64,000 nt of DNA from Lathyrus oleraceus (GCF_024323335.1 NC_066581.1:223267039-223331038); one strand, 5' to 3'. Shown: positions 11,632 through 24,471, counted from the stretch's first letter. Translations and numbers: made by a program. The notes: a model not told the origin generated them from the letters alone.

Positions 11632-14360
11632 AACTGGGAACCCGAACGGATGAGAGCAACAGCTGTCAGACCTTCAGGGTAAACAGGGATTGAATACCAA
11701 AGAACCGTAGAAATTTGCACACTGCGGGGGATGATACAAGATATTTGCACTCCGCAGGGGATAATACAAGGAAAAGCCAAGCAACCAGACAAGACGTTTA
11801 CCGACGACTCCTGGGGATTTTGATTTTTATCAAAAGAAAAAACGTCAACGGGCGAGAGGGAAAAACTCATCGTTTATCGAAACCAACGGAGAGGTGACCA
11901 AACATCAACGGATGAATGGGAAGACTCGACCAGACGTCATCGGACGAACGGGAGAAGCTCGCCGTTTATCGACACCAACAGAGAGGTGACCAGACATCAA
12001 CGGATGAATGGGAAAGACTCGACCAGACGTCAACGGACGGAAGGGAGAAGCTCGACGTTTATCGACACCAACGGAGAGGTGACCACTTCACTAGGGAAGT
12101 AAAACAGATACTGCAACCGGAAACCAAATAGGACGTTTACCGACGACTCTACTGGGGATTTCTGGCTAGGGAATTACCAGACATTGACCGATGACTGGGA
12201 TGAAACTCGACGTTTACCGACATCGGAAGATGATGTTTACCGACACCAATCAAAGACGACCAGACATTATCGATGACTGGGGAATAGGATATACCACTAG
12301 ACGTCAGAGGACGACTAGGCAAAAACTCAGCGTTTATCGACACCAACGGAGAGGTAAATTTACTGGGGAAAATGTTATCACAACCAAACGTCAACGGACG
12401 ATCGGAAAAAACTCAACGTTTACCGACACCAACGGAGAGGTGAACCTTCTGGGGAGAGAAAATATAGCTCAACCAAACGTCAACGGACAATTGGGAAAAA
12501 CTCGACGTTTATCGACACCAATGGAGAGAGGTGAGCTGCTTGGGGAATCAACAGACATTAGCAAATGATCTGTGGGGAATATGAAACTATACATCAACGG
12601 ACGAATAGGAAAAACTCAACGCTTATCGACACCAAAGGAGAGGTGACTACTGCTTGGGAAAGATTCATCTAGACGTCTATGGACGAATAGAAAAAACTCA
12701 TCGTTTACCAACACCAACGGAGAGGTGACTCCTCTGGGGAGAGAGAAGGGTATTACGAACATCGAAAGATGATGTTTACCGACATCAAAAGAAGACCAGA
12801 CATTTACCGATGACTGGGGTAGGACTCGATGTTTACCGACACCGAAAGAATGGTGTTTACCGACACCAAAGAAATAACACATGCGGGTGTTGACATGACA
12901 CTGACCGGTATCACGGCAAGGCAAGGCTGGACACTTGCTGGGGATCTCACTGGGGAGAAACAAGCTTTCCTTCTACGGACGGGTGACGAAATAAACCTCT
13001 CTGGGGAGTTATCAATCCTGAACACCGTCAGGAGCAACTGTAGCAAACGTGCCGTACAGATGTTGAACAATGATCCGCCTCTGCCGGGGATATGGTCTGA
13101 TTGGGTTTCAACACATGAATGCATATGTTTGAATTTTTCTATGGCGTAATGCTCCATATTGAATGGAAATGCTACGCAATTTTGAGGATGCAATGGTTAC
13201 TATATGCCAAATGCAAAATGATGAACTCCTGCTGGGGAGCCAAACTGATCAGATACTCCAACTCTGTGGGGAGACTCTGACTGAGGAATACTCTGCGGGG
13301 AGAGCACTGACTTCTCACTCATGCTGGGGAAATAAAATTGTTGCTGGGGAAGGATCCCCATCCACTCGGGGACTCTGCTTGGGGAAACAATCAAAGCGAC
13401 TTCGCTGGGGAATAAACAAGGAAACTCGCTGGGGACGACCCATCGAATCCACAAGTAGGATAAACTCTGCTGGAGAGAACCTTCACCGGACCTGATCCAC
13501 TCGGGGAGCCTGCTGGGAAAAACCATCAACACAAACCTCTACTCGGGAGATCTGCTAGGGAAACCAACTCTGTTGGGGATAACACACCAGATCATGCTAG
13601 GGATAGACCACATCCTTGCTGAGGAAAAGCATACTCTGGTGGGGAAAGATATACCATACCACGCTGGAGATAGACATCCACAACCCTGTTGGGGATAAGC
13701 GCTCACGACCATGCCGGGGATAACAGTACCTCAAACCAGACTGCTGGGGAATAGCACTACTCCACAGATACCTCCGCTGCGGATACAACATCCTTCCAAC
13801 TCAGTGGGGAACTCAACTGGGGAAATACCTGCTGGGGAATCACCCTCACAGATGACAATCTGCAAAACAGCACAACATACACGCCCCAGGGGTTGCATGG
13901 ACAAGATACGCTCAAGTGTCCTCAACATTCAAAATGATTTTCAAATGTTTTATCTTTCCGCACATTATTGTTTAGCCTTCATGCTTTTATATGCAATGTT
14001 TATCAAAAATTCGGACGTTTTTTGCAAACAAACAGTAAAATAAAAACAAGAGAGCTATTTATCTGAATAACGACTTTTATTGATTGAAAATGGGTCTGAA
14101 AAGGCGAATACATCGGGAAGCAATTCCTAGAAAGAGGTAATTGCGCACAAAAGGAAAAATCTATCCTAATGGCAATGTGAACACGGCATCCACTATTTCC
14201 CAATTCTGTTATAACTCACAGATCATCAGTTTTCCTCCCAACTCTTGGCTTTCTGATAAGAATGACTGGACCGATCACATCTTTCGAGATGGCAGATGAT
14301 GAAGCGCGATGAAGTACAGATAACTCAGACTGTAGTCTTCGCTTTAATCCTTCTTTTGCC
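11632..14360 (-). repeat. 3' UTR of element B with two repeat arrays
   Basis: Between about 11860 and 12860 there is an array of about nine units spaced roughly 80-120 bp with the core CGTTTATCGACACCAACGGA. Between about 13220 and 13870 there are more than twenty PBS-complementary motifs (TCCCCAGCAGAGT-like on the sense strand; the plus strand reads CTCTGCTGGGGA). One copy at 13371-13385 matches the PBS except for one extra T. Open frames here are by-products of the repeats. Confidence 0.75.
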
Positions 14361-14554
14361 TGGACCGCCCTTTCGGGTTTTCAATCCACCGGGATACCCA
14401 TTTTTTCCTAAGCCGCTCTTGCGGGTTTTCGACTTACCGGGTGTACAAATTCTTTTCATTTTTATCCCTAATTTTTTCCCGAACCTTTTCTTTCTGTTTT
14501 TTGGTTCGCCGGGATGCCCTTTTTTGCCTGGACTCTTTTATTCTTTTTGTCCAG
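14361..14554 (-). other. Tandem hairpin array after pol (element B)
   Basis: Four hairpins follow the pol stop at 14564. In sense order the stems are CTGGAC/GTCCAG (14549-14554 with 14528-14533), CGAACC/GGTTCG (14503-14508 with 14480-14485), TAAG/CTTA (14433-14436 with 14409-14412) and TGGATT/GGTCCA with two wobble pairs (14383-14388 with 14361-14366). The first two have A-rich loops. The last encloses CCC-GAAA-GGG. Each unit is preceded by ATCCCGG-like and followed by GGCAAAAA-like sequence. Confidence 0.75.
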
Positions 14555-14563
14555 CGGGTCAAT

Positions 14564-16867
14564 TTATGCGAAGTATTTTTTGACTACATCTGAGTTAACA
14601 GGGGACGGGAAATCTTCACCATCCATAGTTGTAAGCATCAAGGCTCCACCGGAGAAAACCTTCTTCACAACATATGGACCTTCATAATTAGGAGTCCACT
14701 TGCCCCTGTTATCTGTACCGGGAGGAAGGATCCTCTTCAAAACTAGATCACCAGTTTGATAGCTTCGAGGACGCACTTTCTGATCAAAGGCTCTCTTCAT
14801 CCTTCTCTGATACAACTGCCCATGGCACACAGCTGCCAGCCGTCTCTCTTCGATAAGGCTCAACTCATTAAACCTTGTTCGAATCCACTCGGCTTCATCA
14901 AGCTTGACGTCTAACAAGACCCTCAGAGAAGGAATCTCCACTTCAACAGGCAGGACTGCTTCCATACCATACACAAGGGAGTACGGGGTTGCCCCGGTCG
15001 ACGTACGTACTGAGGTACGGTACCCATGCAAAGCGAAAGGCAGCATCTCGTGCCAATCCTTGTACGTCACGACCATCTTCTGCACAATCTTCTTAATATT
15101 CTTGTTCGCCGCCTCTACAGCACCATTCATCTTCGGTCTGTAAGGAGAAGAATTGTGATGTTCAATCTTGAAATCTCTGCAAAGCTCTTTCATCATCTTG
15201 TTATTGAGATTCGAACCATTATCAGTGATGATTCTCTCAGGAACTCCATAACGACAGATGATTTCTCTCTTGATGAACCGGGCAACCACTTGTTTGGTAA
15301 CATTAGCATAGGAAGCTGCTTCCACCCATTTGGTGAAGTAATCAACCGCAACCAGGATGAAGCGATGTCCATTTGAAGCAGTAGGCTCAATCTTCCCAAT
15401 CATATCAATGCCCCACATGGCAAACGGCCAAGGCGAATTCATGACATTCAGAGGGCTTGGTGGTACATGCACCTTATCAGCATAAATTTGACACTTATGG
15501 CACTTCCGAGCGTATTTGAAACAATCGGATTCCATAGTCATCCAGTAATAACCGGCTCTCAACAATTTCTTCGACATTGCATGACCACCAACATGGGTAA
15601 CAAACGAACCTTCATGCACTTCCTGCATCAACATGTCTGCTTCGTGTCTATCCACGCATCTGAGCAAGATCATGTCAAAGTTCCTCTTGTACAACACATC
15701 ATCCTGATTCAAATAAAAGCTTCCAGCTAGCCTTCTTAGGGGTTTCTTGTCATTCTTTGACGCACCTTCAGGATACTCCTGACTCTTGAGGAAGTTCTTG
15801 ATATCATAGTACCACGGCTTCTCATCAACAACAGACTCGGCTGCAAACACATACGCAGGCCTCTCGAGTCGATTCACCGCAACATGTGGCACATGATTCC
15901 ACCAATGAACTTTGATCATAGAAGACAAAGTAGCCAAGGCATCAGCCATTTGATTCTCATCCCGGGGGACGTGATACAACTTCACTTTCTTGATGAACGT
16001 CAGTATTCTTCTAGTGTAATCTCTGTAAGGAATCAAATGCGGCTGGTTAGTATTCCAATCTCCATTGACCTGATTGATCACTAGAGCGGAATCTCCAAAA
16101 ATGTCAAGAGTTTTGATCCTCAAATCAATGGCTTCTTCTATCCCCATGATACAAGCCTCATACTCAGCTTCATTGTTGGTGACGTCAAAAGTCAATCTGG
16201 CAGAAAAAGGTATATGAGCACCTTTAGGATTGATCAGCACTGCACCAACACCGTTACCGTTCACATTCACAGCCCCATCAAACATCAATGTCCACTTGTC
16301 ATCAGGATCCGGTCCTTCCTCGACAAGAGGCTCTTCACAATCTTTCATCTTAAGATACATGATGTCTTCATCAGGGAATTCAAACCTCATCGGCTGATAA
16401 TCATCAATCGGTTGCTCGGCGAGGTAGTCTGACAAAATACTACCTTTGATAGCCTTCTGCGACGTGTACTGGATATCATTCTCTGTTAAGATCATCTGCC
16501 AACGAGCAACACGTCCGGTGAGAGCCGGCTTCTCAAAGATGTATTTCACTGGATCCATCTTAGAAATCAATAAAGTGGTATGGTTCAACATATACTGCCT
16601 CAGTCGGCGAGCAGCCCAGGCCAAAGCACAACAAGTTTTCTCAAGCTGTGAATATTTGATTTCACAGTCGGTAAACTTTTTGCTAAGGTAGTATATGGCA
16701 TGCTCTTTTCGACCAGACTCGTCATGCTGTCCCAATACACACCCCATCGAGTTCTCAGTCACTGACAGGTACATTATCAATGGTCTCCCAGGAACTGGAG
16801 GAATCAGGATTGGAGGTTTTTGCAAATACTCTTTTATTTTGTCAAAAGCTTTCTGACAATCATCATT
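14564..16867 (-). pseudogene. Pol of element B, downstream part: RNase H, aRNase H and integrase
   Basis: This 753-codon open stretch continues the RT frame after one TGA stop. The first RNase H domain (about residues 15-140) has YLSVTENS where an active enzyme has an aspartate. A second, archaeal-type RNase H follows (175-300), with the likely catalytic set D183, E221, D245 and D295. Integrase has an HHCC zinc site (H411, H415, C442, C445) and the DDE triad D474, D535, E571 with 35 residues between the last two. The C-terminal domain ends VNSDVVKKYFA. All catalytic residues of aRNase H and integrase are present. The stop codon before it makes the whole a pseudogene unless read through. Confidence 0.92.
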
Positions 16868-18038
16868 TCACCTGATTGCTTGATTCTTTCTGAGCAATTT
16901 GAATATCGGTTCACACGTGGCAGTTAGGTGAGATACAAACCTCGCAATGTAATTCAATCTCCCTAAAAACCCACGAACCTGCTTTTCTGTTTTCGGTTCA
17001 GGCATCTCTTGAATAGCTTTGACTTTTGCTGGGTCAACCTCAATCCTTTTCTCACTGACAATGAAACCCAACAGCTTTCCGGATCTCACTCCAAACGTAC
17101 ACTTGTTTGGATTCAGCCTCAGTTTGAACTTTCTCAACCGGTCAAACAACTTCTGCAAGTTAACCAGGTGCTCCTCTTCTGTCTGCGACTTCACAATCAT
17201 ATCATCCACGTACACTTCAATCTCTTTGTGCATCATGTCATGAAAGAGAGTCGTCATAGCCCTCTGATAAGTAGCACCGGCATTCTTTAGCCCAAATGGC
17301 ATCACCTTATAGCAGAACGTGCCCCAAGGTGTAATGAATGTCGTCTTTTCCATGTCCTCTGGCGCCATCTTGATCTGATTATAACCAGAAAAACCGTCCA
17401 TGAAAGAGAAAACCGAGGATTGAGCCGTGTTATCCACCAATACATCAATGTGAGGTAATGGGAAATCATCTTTCGGACTCGCTCTGTTCAGATCCCGGTA
17501 ATCGACACACATTCTGACTTTGCCATCCTTCTTCGGCACGGGAACGATGTTGGCCACCCACGGGGGATAAGTTGTTACTGACAAGAAACCCGCATCAAAC
17601 TGCTTCTGAACCTCTACCTTGATCTTAACCGCCCTATCAGGACTCGTTCTGCGAAGCTTCTGCTTGACCGAAGGACAATCTTCTCTAAGAGGTAGTCTGT
17701 GCACCACAATATCGGTATCCAACCCAGGCATATCTTGATAAGACCAGGCGAATATCTCCACATACTCTCTCAGCATCTCAATCAACCTGCTCTTAACCTC
17801 TGTCTTCAAAGCAGCCCCAATCTTAATATCTCTTATGGCGTCCTCAGTACCAAGATTAACAATCTCCAACTCCTCCTGATGAGGTTGGATGACCCTTTCC
17901 TCTTGCTTCAACAATCTGACCAATTCTTTAGGGAGTTCACAGTCTTCCTCACTCTCCTCTTCAGCTTGGTAGATGGGATTATTGAAATCATACTGAGCCA
18001 TAACAGAACTGTTCATAGTGGATTCCGTGAGATCACTT
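16868..18038 (-). pseudogene. Reverse transcriptase of element B
   Basis: This is the first exon-2 part of pol: 382 codons from the first Met, plus a few codons after the splice acceptor. RT motifs are clear: LPL and KQKLRRT, then NIVPVPKKDGKVRMCVDYRDLN, FMDGFSGYNQI, MPFGLKNAGATYQR, and the catalytic YVDD at residues 269-272. An in-frame TGA (16868-16870) replaces the tryptophan found in C and D at the WNDDCQ motif. The next 753 codons are in the same frame. The enzyme copies element RNA into cDNA in the virus-like particle. Confidence 0.92.
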
Positions 18039-18285
18039 CTGCATGTTTAATGCTTTGTTTTAGAAAAAAGAGTTCAAGAAAGTCACAAAAACAAAAACAT
18101 TGCCATTTTTATTATTTTTTTTGAAAAATGAAAACAAAAACAGAAAGGCAGGGATCACAAAATTGTTTGCAAAACGTCCTTTATTAATGATAAACATTGA
18201 AAACATGCTGAGGCCCTACAATGAACCACTACGTCTTGGGCAGAACGTAGGGTTTTGTGCAGAATGAAAAACAAAAGAAAATTAC
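18039..18285 (-). other. Pro-RT intron of element B
   Basis: The intron is 247 bp. The sense strand has donor GA|GTAATTTTC at 18285 and acceptor ACATGCAG|AAGTG ending at 18039. Removal joins codon GA+A and continues in frame into SDLTESTMNSS and RT. Without splicing, gag-pro ends at the TAA inside the donor. Ogre elements are known for an intron at this place; transcripts from this copy were not examined. Confidence 0.82.
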
Positions 18286-21200
18286 TCTGTTTGAAGAGTA
18301 ACTTGGACTACATCTTCTGCTGTCCAATTATTGATCGTCTCCCCTGGTGCGCACGGGAGAACCCAGTTGTCGAGATCACAATCACTGTCACCATCTTCAC
18401 TACCGACCACAAAGACGTCACCGTGATTCATCAGCCCAGCGCTGGTAAAGGTACTCGGACCTGCTTGCACACCCTGCTCCGCTTGCAAGGGTTGATAGCC
18501 AATACCAAACTTATCCTCTTTGACAAGCAAATCCACCATCTTGCCCCAGCCCTCAGCCTTTCCAGAGTCAACAACCTCTTTGGCCTGCTTGTACGACGCA
18601 ATTGAAGCACCCGACTTCTTCTGATCAGCAAATGCCACCCTCTCAAGAGCAACAGTCTCAAATGCCTGGCATAAGGTTTTGTGGATCTCTCCATCCACCT
18701 CTACATACTTGAAAGAGGATAGATGACTCACCAGAATGTCTTCTTCGCCGCACACGGTCACAATCTGACCGTTCCAGACATATTTAAGCTTTTAGTGGAG
18801 AGTTGACGAAACTTCCCCTGCTGCATGGATCCACGGACGCCCCAACAAACAACTGTATGCGGGCTGAATGTCCATTACATAGAAGATGATGTCGAAAACC
18901 TCCGGACCTATCTTCACCGGCAAAGTGACTTCACCAAATACAGAACGTTTGGATCCGTCGAATGCACGAACAATCAGGTCACTCGGAGTAAGCACAACCC
19001 CTTCAACAACTATCTTCTTCAAAATTTGCTTGGGCAACACGTTCAGCGACGAGCCGGTGTCTACCAACACGTGTGACAAAACAGTCCCCTTGCACTCCAT
19101 GGTGATATGCAAGGCCTTATTATGATTACGATCCTCAGGCGTCAAGTCTAGGTCAGTGAACCCCAAACCATGCCTGGTGCTCACGTTGGCAATCACACCC
19201 TCCAGTTGGTTGACAGAAATCTCTTGAGCCACGTAAGCCATATTCAACATCTTCTATAAGGCGTTACGATGTGCCTCAGAGCACAGCAGCAAATAGAGTA
19301 TTGAAGTCTTGGACGGAGTCTGATTAAGCTAATCTACAATCTTGTAGTCACTCTTCTTAAATATTTTCATAAACTCCTCCACATCCTTCTCGAATGAACC
19401 CTCAGGCACCTCCTTCTGAGCTGGTTCCTCATCAACCACTGTCTGTTTGCCTTTAGCCTTGGCGAGAGCCTCGGCATTGTTGTCTCTTAAAGGTTGTGGA
19501 GCAAACAGGCGTCCGCTCCTGGTAAAACCTCCTGGTCCACCAACATTGTCCACAACTGGATTCACAACCACAGGAGTTTTCACTGGCACACCAATAGTCA
19601 CAGGCGCTTGATTAACCGGCCTGACCCGATTCTCAACCCTTCTGTTGCTGCGATAAGCGTTGTCATATTTCCATGGCACGACCCTACTGTCAACAGCCCT
19701 TCTGACTGGCGCAACAATGGTAGTCGGAGTACTGGCGGTAATAGGTGCAGAGATGGTAACAAGGGTACCACTTGTTGTAGGCGCACTAACAACCCTCTGG
19801 CCACGTCCTTCAGACGGTTTGAAATAGATAGTGACAGTTGACACTGACCCACGATCTCTAACAGCCCGACTGAATTGCAAACTGCCTTCGTCCATCAAAC
19901 CTTGGACACCAGCCCTCAACTGATCACAGCCATTCTTAGATTCTGCACAATCAACACAGTTCTGATCACAGCCCGGGTAGACACCTCCATTTAACAAACG
20001 TCCCTTTACCACAAACAAAGAGGTATGAACATCATCCACACTGACAACCAAATCTTCAGCTTCTACCCCTTCAACATTGTTCACCCGGTGAGCACCATGC
20101 GGCGGCATAGGGTTATTTACAACATTCGGCACAGGAGCAAAATTGATAGTTTTAGCGTCAATTAGGTCCTGGACTTTATGATGAAAAGCCCTACAGTTCT
20201 CAATGTGGTGTCCCTGCGCACCAGAGTGAAAGTCGCAACGCACATTGGCATCATACCCAGGTGGTATTTTTGTCAACGACGCCATGGTCCTCAACTCAAC
20301 AAACCCTAGCCTGAGCAACTCAGGTAGCAACTCAGCGTAGGTCATTGGCAATGGATCAAAACGTCGATCAGGCATCCTCTGCCTTGGCTGATACGGACGT
20401 TGTTGTTGTTGTTGTTGCAGTTGTTGAACCCTCTGTTGTTGCGGTTGTTGACGAGGTTGAGGTGCCGGAATGGTTACGGCAGCAACCTGATGATACTGAT
20501 TTCTATTCACCATCCTTCTACCATGCTGCACAGCACTGGCTTCACCCTCTCTCCGACGAGGTGCCCTAGCAAACGATTTCTTGGACGACGAGGACCCAAC
20601 ATCTTGAATTTTACCAGCTTTAATTAGACTCTCTGTCCTCTCCCCACAGATAACCACATCTAAAAAACTACCGAATGGGCAGCTTCCCATCCGGTCCATA
20701 AAAACACCTTGTAGAGTACCAATGAACATGTCAGTAAGTTCCCTCTCCAGCATAGGGGGTTGTACTCTAGCAGCCAACTCACGCCACCTCTGGGCGTACT
20801 CCTTGAAGCTCTCACCTGATTTCTGACAAAGACTCTGCAGCTGAGTCTGGCTCGGCGCCATGTCCATATTGTGTTTGTACTGCCTCAAGAAGGCCTCACC
20901 CAGATCTCTCCAGCAACGGATAGAATCTCTCTTCAGTTCCATATACCAATCCAAGGAAGCCCCAGATAAACTATCCTGGAAAAAGTACATCCACATTTTC
21001 TCATCATCGGTGTAAGCAGAGATTTTCCGATAATACGCCTGCACGTGGGTGCGAGGGCAAGAAGTACCGTTGTATTTGTCGAATGAGGGTGCTTTGAATT
21101 TGTAAGGGATCCTCAACCCTTCCACCAGACCCATATTGGTCACATCGAAACCCAGGGAATTCTGACATTCCATGGCTCTTATCTTCTCAGCAAGGGCATC

Positions 21201-21599
21201 CACCTTACGATCCCTATCCTCGACTCTTCCAACAACTTCCTCATCTTCACTCAGCAGTGTGAACATGTCCTCTTGTCTATCAACAATCGGAGCAGGATGA
21301 CGAACAAGAGCCCGGGTAGCTCTAGCATTGAAAGTCTCTGCAGTTTGAGGTTGTCCGTTGATTCTGATCCCCCTTAACTCTTCACCCACAACATAGTCGT
21401 TGGCGGGAGCAGCAGCATTAACATTCTCATGAACAGGTACGCCCACTGGCGAAGCACGGTTGGACTACGGAATCACGGTTTCTTGTCTTTGGGCTAAGGC
21501 ACGCAGCTCCTCCTGCCCTTAGACAACGCCCTGCATCATCGTCATAAACTGGGCCATGTTCGCCCTCATCTCAGCTAGTTCTGCCTGAACCTGGTCCAT
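18286..21599 (-). pseudogene. gag-pro of element B
   Basis: The frame starts at the Met of MDQVQAELAEM (21599), matching gag of C and D. It stays in one frame to the intron donor but holds five stops: 21519-21521, 21465-21467, 19329-19331, 19254-19256 and 18792-18794. Gag shows the capsid part (WMYFFQDSLSGASLDWY), a Gln-rich stretch and a zinc-knuckle variant, C-X2-H-X5-H-X4-C in CDFHSGAQGHHIENC. The protease has the aspartic motif VDTGSSLNVLP and CLLGRPW. D reads glutamine where the third stop lies, consistent with a C-to-T change. There is no frameshift, so decay is recent. Confidence 0.9.
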
Positions 21600-22007
21600 G
21601 TTCCTCTGATGGTTGAGTCTGGTTGAGTAGCGATGCGGTCTTTGATCAGCTATCCTGCCTGACACAGGAACCAGAGTGAGAAGTCGCGAACAAGAACACC
21701 TGTTATGCAATATGATATGAGTATGATGCTAATGCATATGATGCACATGATATGTTCATTTTTCAGGCATTCAAAGAGCCTAATTCATCTTCAAAAGATG
21801 GCAACCTGCAGCAAAAACAACACAGAAGCACAGAAACAACGTACACAAGAGTGATGAGTACAAAGTGAAACCCACAATCTCATCCATAGATAAGAGCAAC
21901 AGAATCATACAACAAAGATTCAAAGACCCAAGTACATCAAAGTACAACAATGAATCCCACCCAACAAGCCTGGGGGTGATTCTCAACATAAACATCAGGA
22001 ATACAAG

Positions 22008-23648
22008 CTAAGACAAACGACTTCCAGGAATGAGCGTCTTCAAGTAGTGACACTGGTCTATCAACAAGTCACACTCTGAACATTCTGGCAAGGGAGTGAG
22101 CTTCTCCTTCAACTGTCTTCTGAGCTCTACAACTTCTGCTCCAAGTTGGTTCTCTGATGCATGTCTCAAGTCGACTTCCTTCTTCAACTGGATATCTTTG
22201 TCTCTGAATTGCTTCTCCAAGTCTCTGATCTTCTTCTGATAATTGGCTTCAACCCTCTGCAGTCTCAAACACTCACGGTGCTCTGCATTCAGCAAGTTCT
22301 CCATCTCTTCGTAAGATCTCTTCTTGCTCCTTACTCCACCCATATCTACACTCTGGATGTCTCTGAGTTGATGAGTCAGGTTCAACTTGTCAGATTTGGC
22401 TTTGTAGAGCTCCATCTGGGCATCTTGCTCCTTCTCCTTCAACCGACGATTCTCCATCAAGGCTTGCTTGTAGTGCTCAGCAGGTACACTCTCAGCAAGG
22501 ATCAAAGGTGGTTGCACTTGCAAAGGCTTCATCCTATCATAGGGTAATAACAAAGTTTCCACTCTCTTCTTGACCCACTCAGTGTAGTCAGGCATAGCAA
22601 TGGCAAACTTCTTCCCTAAGACAGCTCCATCCTTAACACCAATAGACTTCCAAGCTCTTCCAATCTGCTCCAATCTAACAGGGTCACTCCGCTTCTCAAA
22701 AAATACACTCTCAGCTATCTCAGCCTCAAGTGGTCTTCCATTCATCACGAACCCCAACTGGCGAAGAGAAAGAACCGGGTTGTAATTGATGCAACCCTTG
22801 GTCCCTACAAGTGGAACATTCCGGAATGCTCCACAACTCATAATGACATCACGCACATCCATCCGATAAGACTGCCATCTGATATCATATGAAGTAAGAG
22901 ACATAACCCTCTGAGTCCACTTATGAGTGCTGTGAGCATCCACAAAAGGTCTACTGACTGGCAGAAGAGACAGGAACCATCTGAGCAAAAGTGGGAGACA
23001 ACATCTGATAGCTCCACCCTTACCATGCCTACTGTGAATAGCATAGTAAGTGTCAGCTAACAGAGTAGGAACTGGGTTTCCTCCAATGAAGATAGTGACT
23101 GCAGCATAGTCCACAAAGTTGGGCATACTTGGAAACAAGACAATCCCATAGATCATGATGGCCAACTGAGCATGGAAAGCTTCCCAATTTCCTTTCTTTG
23201 CTTCTTCTCTAGCTACCCTCAACAGAAACTTCAAAGGCAGACCCACAACATCCCCACTGGACTTCCAATTATCACTGACTTCTTTGATACCCAAATGGAG
23301 AGCTCTGGAAACAACTCTGAAATCAACCTCCTTAGGCACGTCTAAGAAAGGAACCTGATACCGGATAGGAACATTCAACAGAATGGAGTACTCCTCGAGA
23401 GTAGGCGCCAACTGATAATCCTGAAAGGTGAAACAACGAAGCTCTGGGTCGTAGAACTGTAGAAGAGTCTGCAACGGCACTGGATCAACTACCATCTTTA
23501 ACAGTGTCAGAATATCCCCATACTGATCAACAAACCCCTTTTAATTACCACTGGTCACAAGGTTGCTCAACTCTATCAGCGATGTCAAAGGCTCACGGTG
23601 AAAGCTGTAGGAACAAGTCTTCCGCTTCAACTCCGGGACTGTTGCCAT
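22008..23648 (-). pseudogene. Extra ORF1 of element B (Ogre ORF1, DUF7745-like)
   Basis: This is the additional ORF upstream of gag that marks Ogre elements. The open part is 495 codons from 23495. The natural start is probably the Met of MATVPELK at 23648, because 35 codons from there reach one in-frame TAA (23541-23543) and the frame then continues. The N-terminal 300 residues contain LLQFYDPELRCFTFQDYQL and PTLEEYSILL, which I recognise as the plant family annotated DUF7745. The last 150 residues are charged and heptad-like, probably a coiled coil. Function is unknown. Elements C and D have no counterpart in their shorter leaders. Confidence 0.85.
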
Positions 23649-24451
23649 CTCTATTAGTGAATAGACTCTGGAATGTACCTGAGAAATGATATGCATGCAG
23701 AGATTAGCCTTTTCTTTTTTTCTTTTTTCTTTTATTTTTTTTCTTTTTTTTCTTTTTTCTTTTTTATTGCATATTTTTTTGAAAATAAACATGCTATGAT
23801 GCAGATGATGCAGACAAGACTGGCAGGCTGTGCATCTCGGAACACAGGATCAAAGCTTCGACTTGAACTTGGAACCACAATTCATCTGAAACCCAAAGTC
23901 ATCTGATAAACTGTCATCTGAAGAACCAAGAGTCACCAACAGGATCACAAGTCACCAACTAGTCACCGACAAGTCACCAACTGTACCTGTAATAATGATC
24001 ATTCCCTCCCCACTCACGGGTGTCATCTAGGCCAGGGTAAGGTCGAGAGAAACGCAACATAAATAACCTTCCATAGAATATTATCATATACACACCCGAA
24101 GTATGTAACGATAATATCCCATCAGGGTCTGAACTGCTCGTGATATCAATGTTCCGCTAAGTGGCGCAATACCACCCGCTTCCCATGAATCACTCTATTC
24201 CTAGGTTTCCTAGATTTCACTCATAGCCTGGGTATTGGGCCTTTTACCTCGAGTAACTCCCACCCCAACAGAGAGACAACACAGCACAGCCAGATGAACA
24301 GATGAATATGAATCAATGCAAACATTAATGCAAACAATAAATAATGAATGCAATAAATGAAACAGCAAAAAGCAACCAAACCCTAACCTAGAGAACGCTA
24401 GGAGAGACTCGCTTAGGGAAGATGGACCAGCAAGAGGTCAACTTCTCTATA
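23649..24451 (-). other. Leader of element B between PBS and ORF1
   Basis: No coding sequence is seen. On the sense strand there is a 60-bp A/G-only-like tract (23708-23770), then TTTCTCAG|GTACATT just before ORF1, which looks like a 3' splice site. Close to the PBS is the block CCCTAAGCGAGTC that is shared with the leaders of C and D. Short AAGTCACCAACT copies lie at 23930-23985. Confidence 0.6.
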
Positions 24452-24469
24452 TCCCCAGCAGAGTCGCCA
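24452..24469 (-). other. Primer binding site of element B
   Basis: The sense strand reads TGGCGACTCTGCTGGGGA, two bases (GC) after the LTR end GCGACA. It starts with TGG, as expected for the complement of a tRNA CCA end. Published Ogre elements are reported to use tRNA-Arg. The same 18 bases occur in element C. Confidence 0.9.
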
Positions 24470-24471
24470 GC

